NCBI GenBank assembly: GCA_002869165.1
Contig: PKTK01000002.1
Span: forward strand, 1-64,000
Reading direction: 5' to 3'
DNA length: 64,000 nucleotides
From: Candidatus Parcubacteria bacterium
GTDB taxonomy: Bacteria; Patescibacteria; ABY1; BM507; UBA12075
The notes below the pieces were generated by a model that was not told the origin of the DNA, ran no database searches, and was given only the letters and a program-made list of their open reading frames with translations. Positions 23,545 through 32,649 of this stretch are shown here, piece by piece. The translations under genes were made by a program, and so were the position numbers. Numbering within the stretch: the stretch's first letter is position 1; every line of letters starts with the position of its first letter.

Positions 23545-24570
23545 TTACAATACACCAATCTTTTTCAAAATTAATTCACTACGCTCTTTTTTTAGCTTAT
23601 CTTCTTGTGCTTGAAGCATAGCTTCTTCAGAATCCTTGATATATTTATCAATATTTTCATCTAAATTATTATTATTTAATAAATATGCAATCTCTGTGTC
23701 ATTTATATCATAAGCGCCCTTTCTTAAACCAGACATAATCTCTTTGTTTTGATTTTTTCTTTCTAGTAATAATCTAATTCTTTTCTGGGCCTTGGCTACA
23801 GATGCTCTTTTATCAGCAATTTCTAGCCAAATATCTTTTAAATCACTTAAAATATTCGAACCAGCTTCTCTACCTACCATGCCTCCAATAGACAATTCTT
23901 TTAATACACTTATTGCTTCAGCCATGCTTGCCGTACCAACATCCAAATTGACTTCCAGGTCATATTTATTCATGACAGAATGATCGTCTATAGCGTTGAT
24001 CTCTGATTGAGTTTTCTTTAAAATTTTATTAAAATCTTCAAAATCTCCTTTGTATATTGTTGTTACTTCATCTCCACCATGTCGACAAACATTTCTGATA
24101 TTTGACTTCAATCTATCTGCAATTTTTTTAAGTAACTCATCACCACTAGCATGATTTCCTCCTTCATTTGCAATGCTCAAAAATGAGATATCACCCATCA
24201 TTATATGAATCTTTTCTGTTTCAATATTCTTAGACTCGTCAAACAATATCCTTTCTAAATCTTCTCTTGTTTCTATACCGTTTTTTTTAATACCAAAGAT
24301 TCTTTCAATTTCTTTGTTTGCTATAGAAAAAAGCTCACCTCTTCTTTTTAGTCCAGTTAATTCATCATATTTAGCTTTATACAATTCTTTTTCTCTGCTT
24401 TCGTTAACATATTCTAAATCAATTCCATCAGCAATAAAATCTTCCCTAAGCTTATCATATTCCTCTTTACTTAATTTATCTTTTAAGTTCTTGCCTTGTT
24501 CTTCATCAAAAAAATTTCCCAATTGTTCTTCGGGACTAAAAACTTCCTTGTTGAAATTTTCAATGCTCAT
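23545..24570 (-). CDS. GGDEF-domain protein (diguanylate cyclase-like)
   Basis: 341 residues. N-terminal 70 residues are charged and unrecognised. The GGDEF domain starts at DELTGLKRRGELFSIANKEI, and the active-site loop reads RHGGDEV (GGDEV in place of GGDEF), with a metal Asp in MMGDISFLSIANE. The C-terminal 110 residues are helical and Lys/Glu-rich. Cyclic-di-GMP synthesis is possible, but the altered signature and long insertions leave activity open. No signal peptide; cytosolic. Same operon as 23141 and 22253. Confidence 0.8.
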   Translation of the reverse strand: MSIENFNKEVFSPEEQLGNFFDEEQGKNLKDKLSKEEYDKLREDFIADGIDLEYVNESREKELYKAKYDELTGLKRRGELFSIANKEIERIFGIKKNGIETREDLERILFDESKNIETEKIHIMMGDISFLSIANEGGNHASGDELLKKIADRLKSNIRNVCRHGGDEVTTIYKGDFEDFNKILKKTQSEINAIDDHSVMNKYDLEVNLDVGTASMAEAISVLKELSIGGMVGREAGSNILSDLKDIWLEIADKRASVAKAQKRIRLLLERKNQNKEIMSGLRKGAYDINDTEIAYLLNNNNLDENIDKYIKDSEEAMLQAQEDKLKKERSELILKKIGVL

Positions 24571-24579
24571 TAACTTATA

Positions 24580-25056
24580 TTATGAATGAATCTTTTGAAT
24601 AAATTCCTTAATCTGCTCTTCGTATGCTTCTTTCTTAACCTGTAAGGTAGATAAATGTAAATTAGCCATAGATTTCTTTCCCAATTTCTCCTCCATCATA
24701 CCAAAAATGTTCTCTTGTTTTGGCGGTTCTGCACCTTGGGTAATAATTAATGCAACTTCGCCCATATTTTCTTTTTGTTTTTCAATAAAAGTACTTATTG
24801 GCACAGAAGGACGCCAAGCCCAAACAGGTGTAGCCAAAACACACAAGTCATAATCAGCTGGACTTTTATCAAATTCTTCCAACTCGGTCAAAGCTCCTCT
24901 CATAGCATCACTCCCGGCAGTCATATAACCTTTTATTCCTGTTCGATTTTTTTTATCTTTAATCTCTAAAATATCAGCTGATAATTTTTCAGCTATTTTT
25001 TCTGCAATTTTTTTTGTTGTTTGTGTTCGAGAATAGTAAATAATTAAAGTTCTCAT
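24580..25056 (-). CDS. Flavodoxin-family protein
   Basis: 158 residues. The FMN phosphate loop is YYSRTQTTKKIAEKIA, followed by YDLCVLATPVWAWRPSVP (isoalloxazine loop) and ALIITQGAEPP. Length and motif order match flavodoxin-like proteins. It probably carries electrons or reduces quinones in the cytosol; the partner is unknown. ATG 25056 is 18 bases downstream of the aspS stop, so it may be co-transcribed with aspS. Confidence 0.88.
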   Translation of the reverse strand: MRTLIIYYSRTQTTKKIAEKIAEKLSADILEIKDKKNRTGIKGYMTAGSDAMRGALTELEEFDKSPADYDLCVLATPVWAWRPSVPISTFIEKQKENMGEVALIITQGAEPPKQENIFGMMEEKLGKKSMANLHLSTLQVKKEAYEEQIKEFIQKIHS

Positions 25057-25074
25057 ATAATTAATTTAATAATA

Positions 25075-26868
25075 TTAATCTTTTCTGAACTTCAGTCCCA
25101 AATCCTTTAATTGCTTTTCATCTACTTTAGCTGGACTATCCATCATCAAGTCCTTGCCTTTACCATCCTTAGGAAAAGCGTAAATATCTCTAATTGATTC
25201 GTAATCATTTAAAACCATCAAAATTCTATCAATCCCTGGAGCATTCCCGCCATGTGGTGGTGCGCCATATTCAAAGGCTCTGATCATAGCGCCAAACTTC
25301 TCATCTACTTCTTCTTTTTTATAACCAGCAATCTCAAAAGCCTTATACATGATACGTGGGTCATGATTTCTGATTGCTCCTGAACTAGCTTCAAAACCGT
25401 TAACAACTAGATCAAATTGAAAAGCCTTAATTTCTAATGGACTTTCAGTCTCCAAAGCTTCTAGGCCTCCTTGAGGCATAGAGAATGGATTGTGCCCAAA
25501 GTCAATTCTCCCGTCTTCAATTTCAGAATAATCAAACATTGGAAAATCAACTATCCAGCACCAAGCAGCTTTAGTAGTATCTTTTAATCCAAGACGGGCG
25601 CCACATTCATTTCTAACAGCTCCCAAGGCATCACATACTGTACGCCACTTGTCTGCTCCAAAGAAAATAATATCACCTTTTTCTGCCTTTGTCTCTTTTA
25701 TTATTTTAGCACATATTTCGTCTCCCAAAAACTTAACAATTGGAGACTGCAAACTACCGTCATCTTTGAGTACAATATAAGCGAGTCCCTTCGCACCATT
25801 TTCAAAAGCCAGATTAGTTAATTCATCTATATCTTTTCTGGTGAATTTTTCACCACCAGCTACACGCATAGCATGAACTACATGACCTTCTTTTTCTGCC
25901 ATGTCAGCAAATACTTTAAAACCACTCCCCTTCACTAGTTCAGTTACTGAAACTATCTCCATGTCAAAACGCAAATCAGGTTTATCTGTGCCATATTTAT
26001 TCATTGATTCCAAATATGGAATTTGTTTGAATCGACCGTCTTTTTCCAATCCAACTATTTCCTTATCACTCATTTCCTTGGTCAAACCAATCATCAAAGG
26101 CTCCATAAGACGAAAAATATCATCTTGCTCCACAAAGCTCATTTCCATATCCAATTGATAAAATTCTCCGTAATGCCTATCCATTCTTGAATCTTCATCA
26201 CGAAAACATGGTGCAATCTGAAAATACTTATCCATACCACCGACCATCAAAAGTTGTTTGAATTGTTGCGGGGCTTGAGGAAGAGCAAAGAAAGATCCCG
26301 GATACATGCGAGAAGGGATTAAAAAGTCTCTAGCTCCTTCAGGTGAAGAATTTGCTAATATCGGGGTTTGAATTTCTGTAAAATCATTATCATGAAAATA
26401 TTTTCTCAGATACTTGATCATCTTATCTTTTTGCTCAAGCATTTTTTGAATTTTTTCTCGACGCAAATCAATAAATCTATATTTTAATCTTATAGTCTCG
26501 TTGGCTTCATGAGCTTTTTCTTCGTCAAGTTCAAAAGGAGGAGTTTTGGATGTATTTAAAACACTGAGTTTGGAAATTTCTACCTCAATTTCTCCTGATT
26601 TTAATTTTTTATTCACCATGTCGTCTGGTCTGGCAATTACTTTACCAGTAACCTGAATAACCCACTCACTTCGCAAAACATCAGCTTGCTTATGAGCTTC
26701 TTTGTCCACCTCAGGGTCAAAAGTCACTTGGGTAAGTCCATACCTATCACGCAGATCAATAAAAATAATCCCTCCATGATCACGCCTACGATGTACCCAA
26801 CCACACAATGTAACTTCATCACCGATATTAGCTTTGTTTAATTCGCCATTAGTATGTGTTCTTAACAT
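25075..26868 (-). CDS. aspS: Aspartyl-tRNA synthetase (bacterial type)
   Basis: Class II synthetase, 597 residues from ATG 26868 (MLRTHTNGEL). A longer frame reaches 26928, but that part is the dispersed repeat. OB-fold anticodon domain first (GWVHRRRDHGGIIFIDLRDRYGLTQVTF), then motif 2 (FRDEDSRMDRHYGEFYQLDMEMSF), the bacterial GAD insertion (about residues 300-420), and motif 3 (GAPPHGGNAPGIDRILM). It attaches aspartate to tRNA-Asp and possibly tRNA-Asn; no AsnRS is seen here. A T-box leader controls it. Confidence 0.97.
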   Translation of the reverse strand: MLRTHTNGELNKANIGDEVTLCGWVHRRRDHGGIIFIDLRDRYGLTQVTFDPEVDKEAHKQADVLRSEWVIQVTGKVIARPDDMVNKKLKSGEIEVEISKLSVLNTSKTPPFELDEEKAHEANETIRLKYRFIDLRREKIQKMLEQKDKMIKYLRKYFHDNDFTEIQTPILANSSPEGARDFLIPSRMYPGSFFALPQAPQQFKQLLMVGGMDKYFQIAPCFRDEDSRMDRHYGEFYQLDMEMSFVEQDDIFRLMEPLMIGLTKEMSDKEIVGLEKDGRFKQIPYLESMNKYGTDKPDLRFDMEIVSVTELVKGSGFKVFADMAEKEGHVVHAMRVAGGEKFTRKDIDELTNLAFENGAKGLAYIVLKDDGSLQSPIVKFLGDEICAKIIKETKAEKGDIIFFGADKWRTVCDALGAVRNECGARLGLKDTTKAAWCWIVDFPMFDYSEIEDGRIDFGHNPFSMPQGGLEALETESPLEIKAFQFDLVVNGFEASSGAIRNHDPRIMYKAFEIAGYKKEEVDEKFGAMIRAFEYGAPPHGGNAPGIDRILMVLNDYESIRDIYAFPKDGKGKDLMMDSPAKVDEKQLKDLGLKFRKD

Positions 26869-26879
26869 AAAAGATTTTT

Positions 26880-26973
26880 TTGTCATCTCGAACGGAGTGA
26901 GAGATCCCTTAAACATGAAATAGTTCACGGCTAAGGGATTTCTCCTTCCGCTTCGCTACACTCGAAATGACAA
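26880..26973. repeat. Dispersed TTGTCAT...ATGACAA repeat between aspS T-box and aspS
   Basis: Ends TTGTCATCTCGA and TCGAAATGACAA are inverted. Inside are GGAGTGAGAGATCCCTTAA and TTCGCTACACTC. A near relative lies at 38992-39091. The aspS start codon is just outside one end. Confidence 0.8.
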
Positions 26974-26988
26974 AATTTAATTAATAAA

Positions 26989-27197
26989 AAAATTCGTCCT
27001 AGTTTCAGTATTAATAAATACTGAAACTAGGACGAATTTTCTTCGCGGTACCACCTAGATTCTCTGTTTTTTAACAAAGCTCTCAAACTGCTATAACGGG
27101 CTTACCCGGCAGGTTCTAGTCACTTTTTATTCAAGCTTTCTTCCTGCTCCTTCCTCAAGTGTTGGCTTGAGTCAAATGGATTTAAATATTTAATTGT
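26989..27197 (-). promoter_or_regulatory. T-box leader (tRNA-Asp sensing) of aspS
   Basis: On the minus strand TAGGTGGTACCGCG (about 27044-27058) matches the T-box consensus. It is followed by a perfect 21-bp terminator stem (26990-27039) and a T run. A GAC aspartate specifier candidate sits in AAAGTGACTAGAACC, near 27115, roughly 60 bases before the T-box, and paired arms CTCAAGCCAACACTTGAG form an upstream stem. Uncharged tRNA-Asp should favour antitermination. Confidence 0.88.
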
Positions 27198-27203
27198 ATT
27201 GCT

Positions 27204-27232
27204 ATTATAAATAAAAAAAATCAAAATGTCAA
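27204..27232 (-). promoter_or_regulatory. Consensus promoter of the aspS T-box transcript
   Basis: Perfect TTGACA (27227-27232), 17-bp spacer and perfect TATAAT (27204-27209) on the minus strand, overlapping the end of recO. Confidence 0.85.
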
Positions 27233-27236
27233 TAAA

Positions 27237-27944
27237 TTAAATTTTAATATCAAAATTATACAAAAATAATTCTTCTACTATTCTCTTGAAATTTTTATCT
27301 GATATATTTTTGCTAATATTAGTAATATTTTTAAAATCACTTTTTATAATGTTTTTTATGCCTTTTATATCATTTTCCGATATAGCAAATACTTGTTTAT
27401 GGTTTTTTAAGCATTTTTCACATATTATTCCTCCAGCTTCTGCAGAAAAATAAAATCGTAATTCTTCTTTGGCGCAATCAAGGCATTTATTTAAATATGG
27501 CTCATAACCTAAAAATGTTGCCAGCTTCAAAGCAAATTTATAAAATTCCAATTCAACATCATCAATTTTATTTACAAATTCCAAAAATTCTTTTAACAAG
27601 TTATAAAGATTTTTATCTATTTCATGTTCTCTAATAATTTTTTTAAACAACCTAACTGCTCGACCACTTTCTCCTAGCTTATCTAAGTCTTCTTTAATAT
27701 TTACAAATGAATCCAAAGAAACAGCTGAAGTAAGGTACTGATAATTCTTACCCTTTACCACCATCATCTTGAGCATATTCAAAGGTTCTATATGACCAGC
27801 TAGCTTTGACTTGGGTTTTTTAGCGCCTCTAGCTACCAAGCTCAATCGACCCTTTTCCTCGCTAAATACCAAAACCTTAACATCAAATTCTCTAAAAGTT
27901 TCTCTATCTAGAATTATTGCTTTTGTGAAATATGTTTCTTCCAT
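27237..27944 (-). CDS. recO: DNA repair protein RecO
   Basis: 235 residues. The N-terminal OB fold (TKAIILDRETFREFDVKVLVFSEEKGRLSLVARGAKKPKS) and the C-terminal zinc site (CLDCAKEELRFYFSAEAGGIICEKC) are both present. RecO anneals strands and helps load RecA in RecFOR gap repair. Length is normal. Gene order recO-ruvX-map on one strand with 3-4 base gaps suggests one operon. Confidence 0.93.
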   Translation of the reverse strand: MEETYFTKAIILDRETFREFDVKVLVFSEEKGRLSLVARGAKKPKSKLAGHIEPLNMLKMMVVKGKNYQYLTSAVSLDSFVNIKEDLDKLGESGRAVRLFKKIIREHEIDKNLYNLLKEFLEFVNKIDDVELEFYKFALKLATFLGYEPYLNKCLDCAKEELRFYFSAEAGGIICEKCLKNHKQVFAISENDIKGIKNIIKSDFKNITNISKNISDKNFKRIVEELFLYNFDIKI

Positions 27945-27947
27945 AAT

Positions 27948-28361
27948 TTAAAACAATGGTTCATCAGTTTCTGCTCCATCAAAAAAATCTTGCAAAATAA
28001 GCATGGCAGCTATTTCATCCCGATTAGCTTTGGTTTTTTTATCCCCTGGCAATGAATCAGCGTGTTTGCTTGATAATCTTTCATCTATTTTCTTAATAGG
28101 CACATCAACTCTTTCTTCAAGTTCTCGAACAAAAGCAATATAATCTTTATCTAAATCACTATAAACATCAGCCATTTTCAAAGGTTTTCCTATGACCACA
28201 ACATCAATCTCCTCATATTCAATCTCTGACAATACGTCATTTATATCTCCAACTGTTTTATAAGGTGAAGCTATCTTGGTTGAAGAATCCCCAATTGCTA
28301 GACCAATTCGCTTTCCTCCCCAATCAATCCCTAAATAAGTTTTAATACTACTGTCTTCCAT
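27948..28361 (-). CDS. ruvX: Putative Holliday junction resolvase YqgF/RuvX
   Basis: 137 residues. RNase H-like motifs: YLGIDWGGKRIGLAIGDS (catalytic Asp), VVIGKPLKM, DERLSSKHAD, and DEIAAMLILQDFFD at the C terminus. The family processes 16S rRNA ends and was proposed to resolve Holliday junctions. Its ATG at 28361 lies 4 bases from the map stop codon. Confidence 0.93.
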   Translation of the reverse strand: MEDSSIKTYLGIDWGGKRIGLAIGDSSTKIASPYKTVGDINDVLSEIEYEEIDVVVIGKPLKMADVYSDLDKDYIAFVRELEERVDVPIKKIDERLSSKHADSLPGDKKTKANRDEIAAMLILQDFFDGAETDEPLF

Positions 28362-28364
28362 GTT

Positions 28365-29195
28365 TTATTTTGTTAATATTATATTCCCCTCTCGTGTGAC
28401 AGCTACGCTATGTTCAAAATGTGCGCTAACAGAACCATCAACTGTTTTGAAAGCAAAAGTTTTTTTATCTTCTTTTACTTTGAAGTTACCAGTAGTGGTC
28501 ATAGGCTCAATAGCCAAGACCATACCTGGCTCTAAAGTAACATTTTCAATTTCAGCGCCAAAAATATAATTAGGCACATGAGGCTCCTCATGAAGTGAAT
28601 GCCCTACTCCATGTCCAACTAAATCTCTAACCACTGAAAATCCATTAGCCTCTACATGAGTCTGTACGGCTTTTGCTATATCACGCAAAGTATTACCTGG
28701 TTTAACTTGATCGATTGCCAAATCCAAAGATTCTTTAGTTACCTTAAGAAGTTTTCTAAGCTCTGTACTTATCTTGCCTACTGGAACAGTTCTAGACATA
28801 TCAGTATAATACCCTCCTAGCTTAGAATAAGGATTTTTAGGCCAATATTCTGGAATATCAGTCTTGCCATCATGCAACGGATATTCTATAACAAAATCAA
28901 TACTAACAATATCTCCTGAATTAAGCTCCCTAGAAGGTAAAGCTGGGGCATGAACTACTTCATCATTAACAGCTGTAATTATAGCGGTCGGAAAAACTAA
29001 GCCCCCGCCCATAGGAAAATTCTTTTGCGCTGGTCTAGCACCTGCTTCCTTTATAAGCTTGCAAGCCAATGTTTCTAAATCACCAGTGAATACTCCAGGT
29101 TTTACTGCCTCACAAAGATTATCCATGATAGAACGTAAAACCTTGCCACTTTCTCGCAACACCTCTATTTCTTGTTTTGTTTTTTTTATTATCAT
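28365..29195 (-). CDS. map: Methionine aminopeptidase, type I
   Basis: Removes the initiator methionine. 276 residues. Metal ligands: SIDFVI and TDMSRT (two Asp), GHGVGHSLHEEPHVPNY (His), LAIEPM and FEHSVAV (two Glu). About 20 residues longer than E. coli Map because of an insertion after the first Asp (EYPLHDGKTDIPEYWPKNPYSK). It lies upstream of ruvX and recO, away from its common place next to secY. Confidence 0.95.
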   Translation of the reverse strand: MIIKKTKQEIEVLRESGKVLRSIMDNLCEAVKPGVFTGDLETLACKLIKEAGARPAQKNFPMGGGLVFPTAIITAVNDEVVHAPALPSRELNSGDIVSIDFVIEYPLHDGKTDIPEYWPKNPYSKLGGYYTDMSRTVPVGKISTELRKLLKVTKESLDLAIDQVKPGNTLRDIAKAVQTHVEANGFSVVRDLVGHGVGHSLHEEPHVPNYIFGAEIENVTLEPGMVLAIEPMTTTGNFKVKEDKKTFAFKTVDGSVSAHFEHSVAVTREGNIILTK

Positions 29196-29214
29196 AGTTA
29201 CTTTAATTTCTAAA

Positions 29215-29325
29215 ATATAAATTTTAAATCCTAAATAAATCCAAAATTCCTAATTTTTTAAATATTTGAGAATTTTAATTTGATATTTGTTTAGGATTTA
29301 TTATTTAGTATTTAGGTTTTCATTG
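29215..29325. repeat. AT-rich inverted repeat upstream of map
   Basis: AAATCCTAAATAAAT near 29225 pairs with TTTAGGATTTATT near 29290, with repeated AAATTCCTAA and TTTAGTATTTAGG words inside. It fills the gap between map and the exchanger gene. Confidence 0.45.
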
Positions 29326-29328
29326 GTA

Positions 29329-30309
29329 TTATCCTCTCATCACAATAAATACCATATACAAAAAATAACAAATTAGCAAGTTCACTCCTTCAAATTTATC
29401 TAAAATGTTCTTTTTGCCAATAAAAATAAACAAGGTCAAAATCATGGTAGTAACAAACAACATTATAAAATCAACATTCAATCTGGTAGCAAAGTTAATG
29501 GGACTAACTACAGAACTAAGACCTAAAACCCACAAAAGATTAAATATATTAGATCCAACCACATTACCAACTGCTATATCAGTATTACCTTTCTTAGCTG
29601 CTACAATAGAAGCGGCTAGCTCAGGCAAAGAGGTGCCAAGCGCTACGATTGTTAAACCAATCAATGCTTCACTTAATCCGAGTTCTGATGAAATTGAAAT
29701 CGCACTATTAACAATCCACCTCCCACCAACAGTTAAACCAATCAAACCTAAAGTTATCAATACAACAGAGTGAAAAGTTTTTAAAACAGGGATTTCTTCT
29801 TTAATATTACCGACCGTCTTCTGAAATATGTTTTCTTTTTCTCTGCTGATACCAAAGGTATAAAAAATAAAGATACTAAAAAATAATATCAATATAAGAC
29901 CATCTATTCTAGTTAGACCGTTTGGTTCAACCCCGTCAATCAAAAAATCATTTACTAAAATTGCTACAGCCAAAATAGATAAAAGCAGAAAAGGAATTTC
30001 CTTGGTAATTGTAGTTTTTTTTACAAGCAAAGGCGCAAACATGGCAGAAGCTCCTAAAATAAGCAAAGAATTAGAAATGTTTGATCCAATAATATTGCCC
30101 AAGGCGATTCCGGCACTGTGTTGCATGCTAGCCAAAATTGAAACAACTAATTCAGGAGTAGAAGTACCAAAAGCAACTACCGTCAAACCAATAAAAAATG
30201 ATGATAAACCAAACTTTTTTGCAATCGAAGAAGAGCCTTCTACTAAAATATCGGCTCCTTTGATTAAAAATATAAATCCAATTATTAAAAGTAAGACATC
30301 TACTAACAT
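29329..30309 (-). CDS. Na+/Ca2+ exchanger family protein (CaCA, YrbG-like)
   Basis: 326 residues, about ten transmembrane helices. Both alpha repeats are clear: GLTVVAFGTSTPELVVSI followed by GNIIGSNISNSLL, and GLTIVALGTSLPELAAS followed by GNVVGSNIFNLLWVLG. These form the cation site of Ca2+/cation antiporters in the cytoplasmic membrane. Length is typical. The next gene upstream (30313) ends 4 bases before its start. Confidence 0.93.
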   Translation of the reverse strand: MLVDVLLLIIGFIFLIKGADILVEGSSSIAKKFGLSSFFIGLTVVAFGTSTPELVVSILASMQHSAGIALGNIIGSNISNSLLILGASAMFAPLLVKKTTITKEIPFLLLSILAVAILVNDFLIDGVEPNGLTRIDGLILILFFSIFIFYTFGISREKENIFQKTVGNIKEEIPVLKTFHSVVLITLGLIGLTVGGRWIVNSAISISSELGLSEALIGLTIVALGTSLPELAASIVAAKKGNTDIAVGNVVGSNIFNLLWVLGLSSVVSPINFATRLNVDFIMLFVTTMILTLFIFIGKKNILDKFEGVNLLICYFLYMVFIVMRG

Positions 30310-30312
30310 ATA

Positions 30313-30924
30313 CTATAATCCTCCTATACGAGGGTGGTTACTTGAATTAACTCTATTATCATTAAAAGCTCCTGGTCCTGCTTTGCTTATACTCTGTTCT
30401 CCACCTATGGTTAAGCCTCTAGAATTTGGTTTAGAATCATTTTTTTTGGAAGCTAAATCACCATGAGCACCTGCCTTAAAGCCTTGATTAGCTGATTTTA
30501 TGTCCAAGCTACCAGAATCTTTCCCACCCAAAACCCCTGTCTGTTTATACAACTTATCTTTAGGACTTTGAAATTGTTGCTTCGCCACTCTTTTAAAGCC
30601 TGATAAAAAAGAATTTTTTTTCTTTGGTTTTGCTTTAGTCGTCTCAGCACTTTCATTTGAACTCTCGCCACCATAAAGCTTTTTCATAACAGGCATAAAC
30701 TTTTTTATGTCATTATATTTTACCTTTTTTTTCGTAAGGTAAAGCTTAAATTTTTTATCATTTTTTTCTTTATTATTTATTGCCGAAAATCTGGAAATAT
30801 CTTCCCCCCAATCCACAGATTCACCATTTGCCTTTATATTTTCAATCTTTTTCAATTTTCTCTTGCTAAGAAATTTTTTGTTCTTATGATATCCTTTTGG
30901 TATTATGAAATCATTGTTTGTCAT
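30313..30924 (-). CDS. Hypothetical Lys-rich protein
   Basis: 203 residues, strongly basic (KKFLSKRKLKKIENIKANG, KKKNSFLSGFKRVAKQQF), with a Gly/Ser/Asn-rich C-terminal third that looks disordered. No membrane segment, signal peptide or known motif. A nucleic-acid-binding role would fit the charge, but that is a guess. Probably co-transcribed with the exchanger. Confidence 0.6.
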   Translation of the reverse strand: MTNNDFIIPKGYHKNKKFLSKRKLKKIENIKANGESVDWGEDISRFSAINNKEKNDKKFKLYLTKKKVKYNDIKKFMPVMKKLYGGESSNESAETTKAKPKKKNSFLSGFKRVAKQQFQSPKDKLYKQTGVLGGKDSGSLDIKSANQGFKAGAHGDLASKKNDSKPNSRGLTIGGEQSISKAGPGAFNDNRVNSSNHPRIGGL

Positions 30925-31028
30925 ATATTTAAATTAGCTCTTCTTCATCTTTTTTCATTGTATCGTTTAAACATAAGTATGAGATAGCGCTGATCTTCTT
31001 TGGTTGATTCTTTTTTATTAAATAATTT

Positions 31029-31349
31029 TTATTGCTGTTCTTCTTCAGATAATGCCTCTAATAATTTCTCCTTGTCTTCACTTTTTGTTTCTTTATCACT
31101 TACCATATCTTCAAAGATTTTCATAATAGCTTTTCGTTTCTCCCATTGATTACCTTTAACATCAGCTTGCTCAAGAATTTTTTCCAGTTGAGAAATAGTT
31201 TTTCCCCCATGAACTGCTTTCAAAATATATTCCTTGGTTTCTTTTTGGTTCAGGTCTTTGGTTTCGCCATTTTTATCCTTGATTCTAATAGGCTTGAACT
31301 CGCTTTTTGAAATTTCCTCCACTGTTTTTGCAAAAATTTTAAAACTCAT
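31029..31349 (-). CDS. Hypothetical protein (106 aa)
   Basis: 106 residues, charged and probably helical (SQLEKILEQADVKGNQWEKRKAIM), with a Glu-rich end (EALSEEEQQ). ATG 31349 lies 1 base from the ABC permease stop codon, so the two are co-transcribed. The domain is unrecognised. Confidence 0.6.
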   Translation of the reverse strand: MSFKIFAKTVEEISKSEFKPIRIKDKNGETKDLNQKETKEYILKAVHGGKTISQLEKILEQADVKGNQWEKRKAIMKIFEDMVSDKETKSEDKEKLLEALSEEEQQ

Positions 31350-31350
31350 A

Positions 31351-32556
31351 TTATTTATATCTTAATGCTTCCAAACAATTGATACGAGCAGCTCTTCTAG
31401 CTGGATAAAACCCAGTCATGAAACCAACAATTGTTGAAAAACTCATTATTAATAAAATAAACCAAATCGGTGTATAAAACATATCAATCTTATCACCACC
31501 CAAAGCTCCTGCTAGCATGTTTACACCATAATTAAAGACTTCACCGCCAAGCATACCAATAATAATCCCACCCATACCACCAAGAAAACCGATAATAACT
31601 GATTCAGCTAAAAACATATTCCAGATATCAATACTAGTAGCTCCCAAAGCTTTCATAATACCAATTTCCTGGGTACGTTCAAGTAGAGCAATAGTCATAG
31701 TATTAAACATACCAATAGCTGATACGATTAAGGCCACAATTCCAAACGAAGCCAATACTATTTGAATAACTTTAAATATTTGATTAGCTTGCTCAATAAT
31801 ATCTGACAAAGCTGATACAGTAAAACCTTTTTCCATAATATCATTTCTTACTAAATCTAAATTGTCTTCAATGTCTACTTTTACTTTTAGCTGCGAAAAA
31901 TTATCCACTTCCATTTCATCAATTACTGATAAGGGCATATAAACATAATTTGAATTATCCTCTTCGACTATACCCACAACTTCAAAAGAATAATCCAAAG
32001 TCATAGAATTACGAACAATTTCTTCGTTTTCATCATTACTTGGTAAAAAAAGCACAAAATTAATTTGCTTCTCAAACACATCTTCATAACTTAAATTGAA
32101 AAGTTGCAAAGCCGAGGAAGAAATAATAATTTTATTTTTATCACCAGCTTCATCGGTATAAAACTCTCCTTCTTCCAAGACCGTACCATCTAATGAAAAA
32201 TATTCATTATTAGTAAAGTTAGCCACCAATTCAGAAGATATATCATCAATGTTCATCTGTGCTTGCATAGTGTAAAGAGGACTAACCTTTTCCACTCCCT
32301 GCATGTTATTAATTTCATTGATAGAATCTCTATCAAGTTTAAGCCCCTCAAGATCGCCAGTTGTAACATCCAAGCTAAGCAAAGCTTCTGAGGTGGTTAT
32401 ACTATTTAATATAAAAACCTGTAAACCATAGCCAAGCGATACCAAAAACAAAATTGCACCGATTCCCACAGATATACCCAAAATAGTCAAGATAGTTCTT
32501 GAACGATTGGTTCTAAACATTCTAGTTGCTAATCTAAAAACGTCTACGACTAACAT
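31351..32556 (-). CDS. ABC transporter permease, MacB/FtsX type
   Basis: 401 residues. One N-terminal helix (TILTILGISVGIGAILFLVSLGYGLQ), a large extracytoplasmic MacB-PCD-like region (residues about 45-265), then three C-terminal helices with the FtsX signature (TQEIGIMKALGATSIDIWNMFLAESVIIGFLGG). The end PARRAARINCLEALRYK is typical. With the ATPase at 32650 it forms a type VII (MacB-like) exporter or mechanotransmission complex. The substrate is unknown. Confidence 0.92.
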   Translation of the reverse strand: MLVVDVFRLATRMFRTNRSRTILTILGISVGIGAILFLVSLGYGLQVFILNSITTSEALLSLDVTTGDLEGLKLDRDSINEINNMQGVEKVSPLYTMQAQMNIDDISSELVANFTNNEYFSLDGTVLEEGEFYTDEAGDKNKIIISSSALQLFNLSYEDVFEKQINFVLFLPSNDENEEIVRNSMTLDYSFEVVGIVEEDNSNYVYMPLSVIDEMEVDNFSQLKVKVDIEDNLDLVRNDIMEKGFTVSALSDIIEQANQIFKVIQIVLASFGIVALIVSAIGMFNTMTIALLERTQEIGIMKALGATSIDIWNMFLAESVIIGFLGGMGGIIIGMLGGEVFNYGVNMLAGALGGDKIDMFYTPIWFILLIMSFSTIVGFMTGFYPARRAARINCLEALRYK

Positions 32557-32649
32557 TTTGCTAATATTAAATTAATTATTATGATTTTCGGCTGTATCTT
32601 TCTGAGTATTTTCTTCAGTTTGCGACTTAGTGATATTTTCAGGATTTGA

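Noticed and set aside
26869..26928. 20-residue N-terminal extension of AspRS
   Set aside because: It lies in the repeat; MLRTHTNGEL at 26868 is the normal AspRS start.
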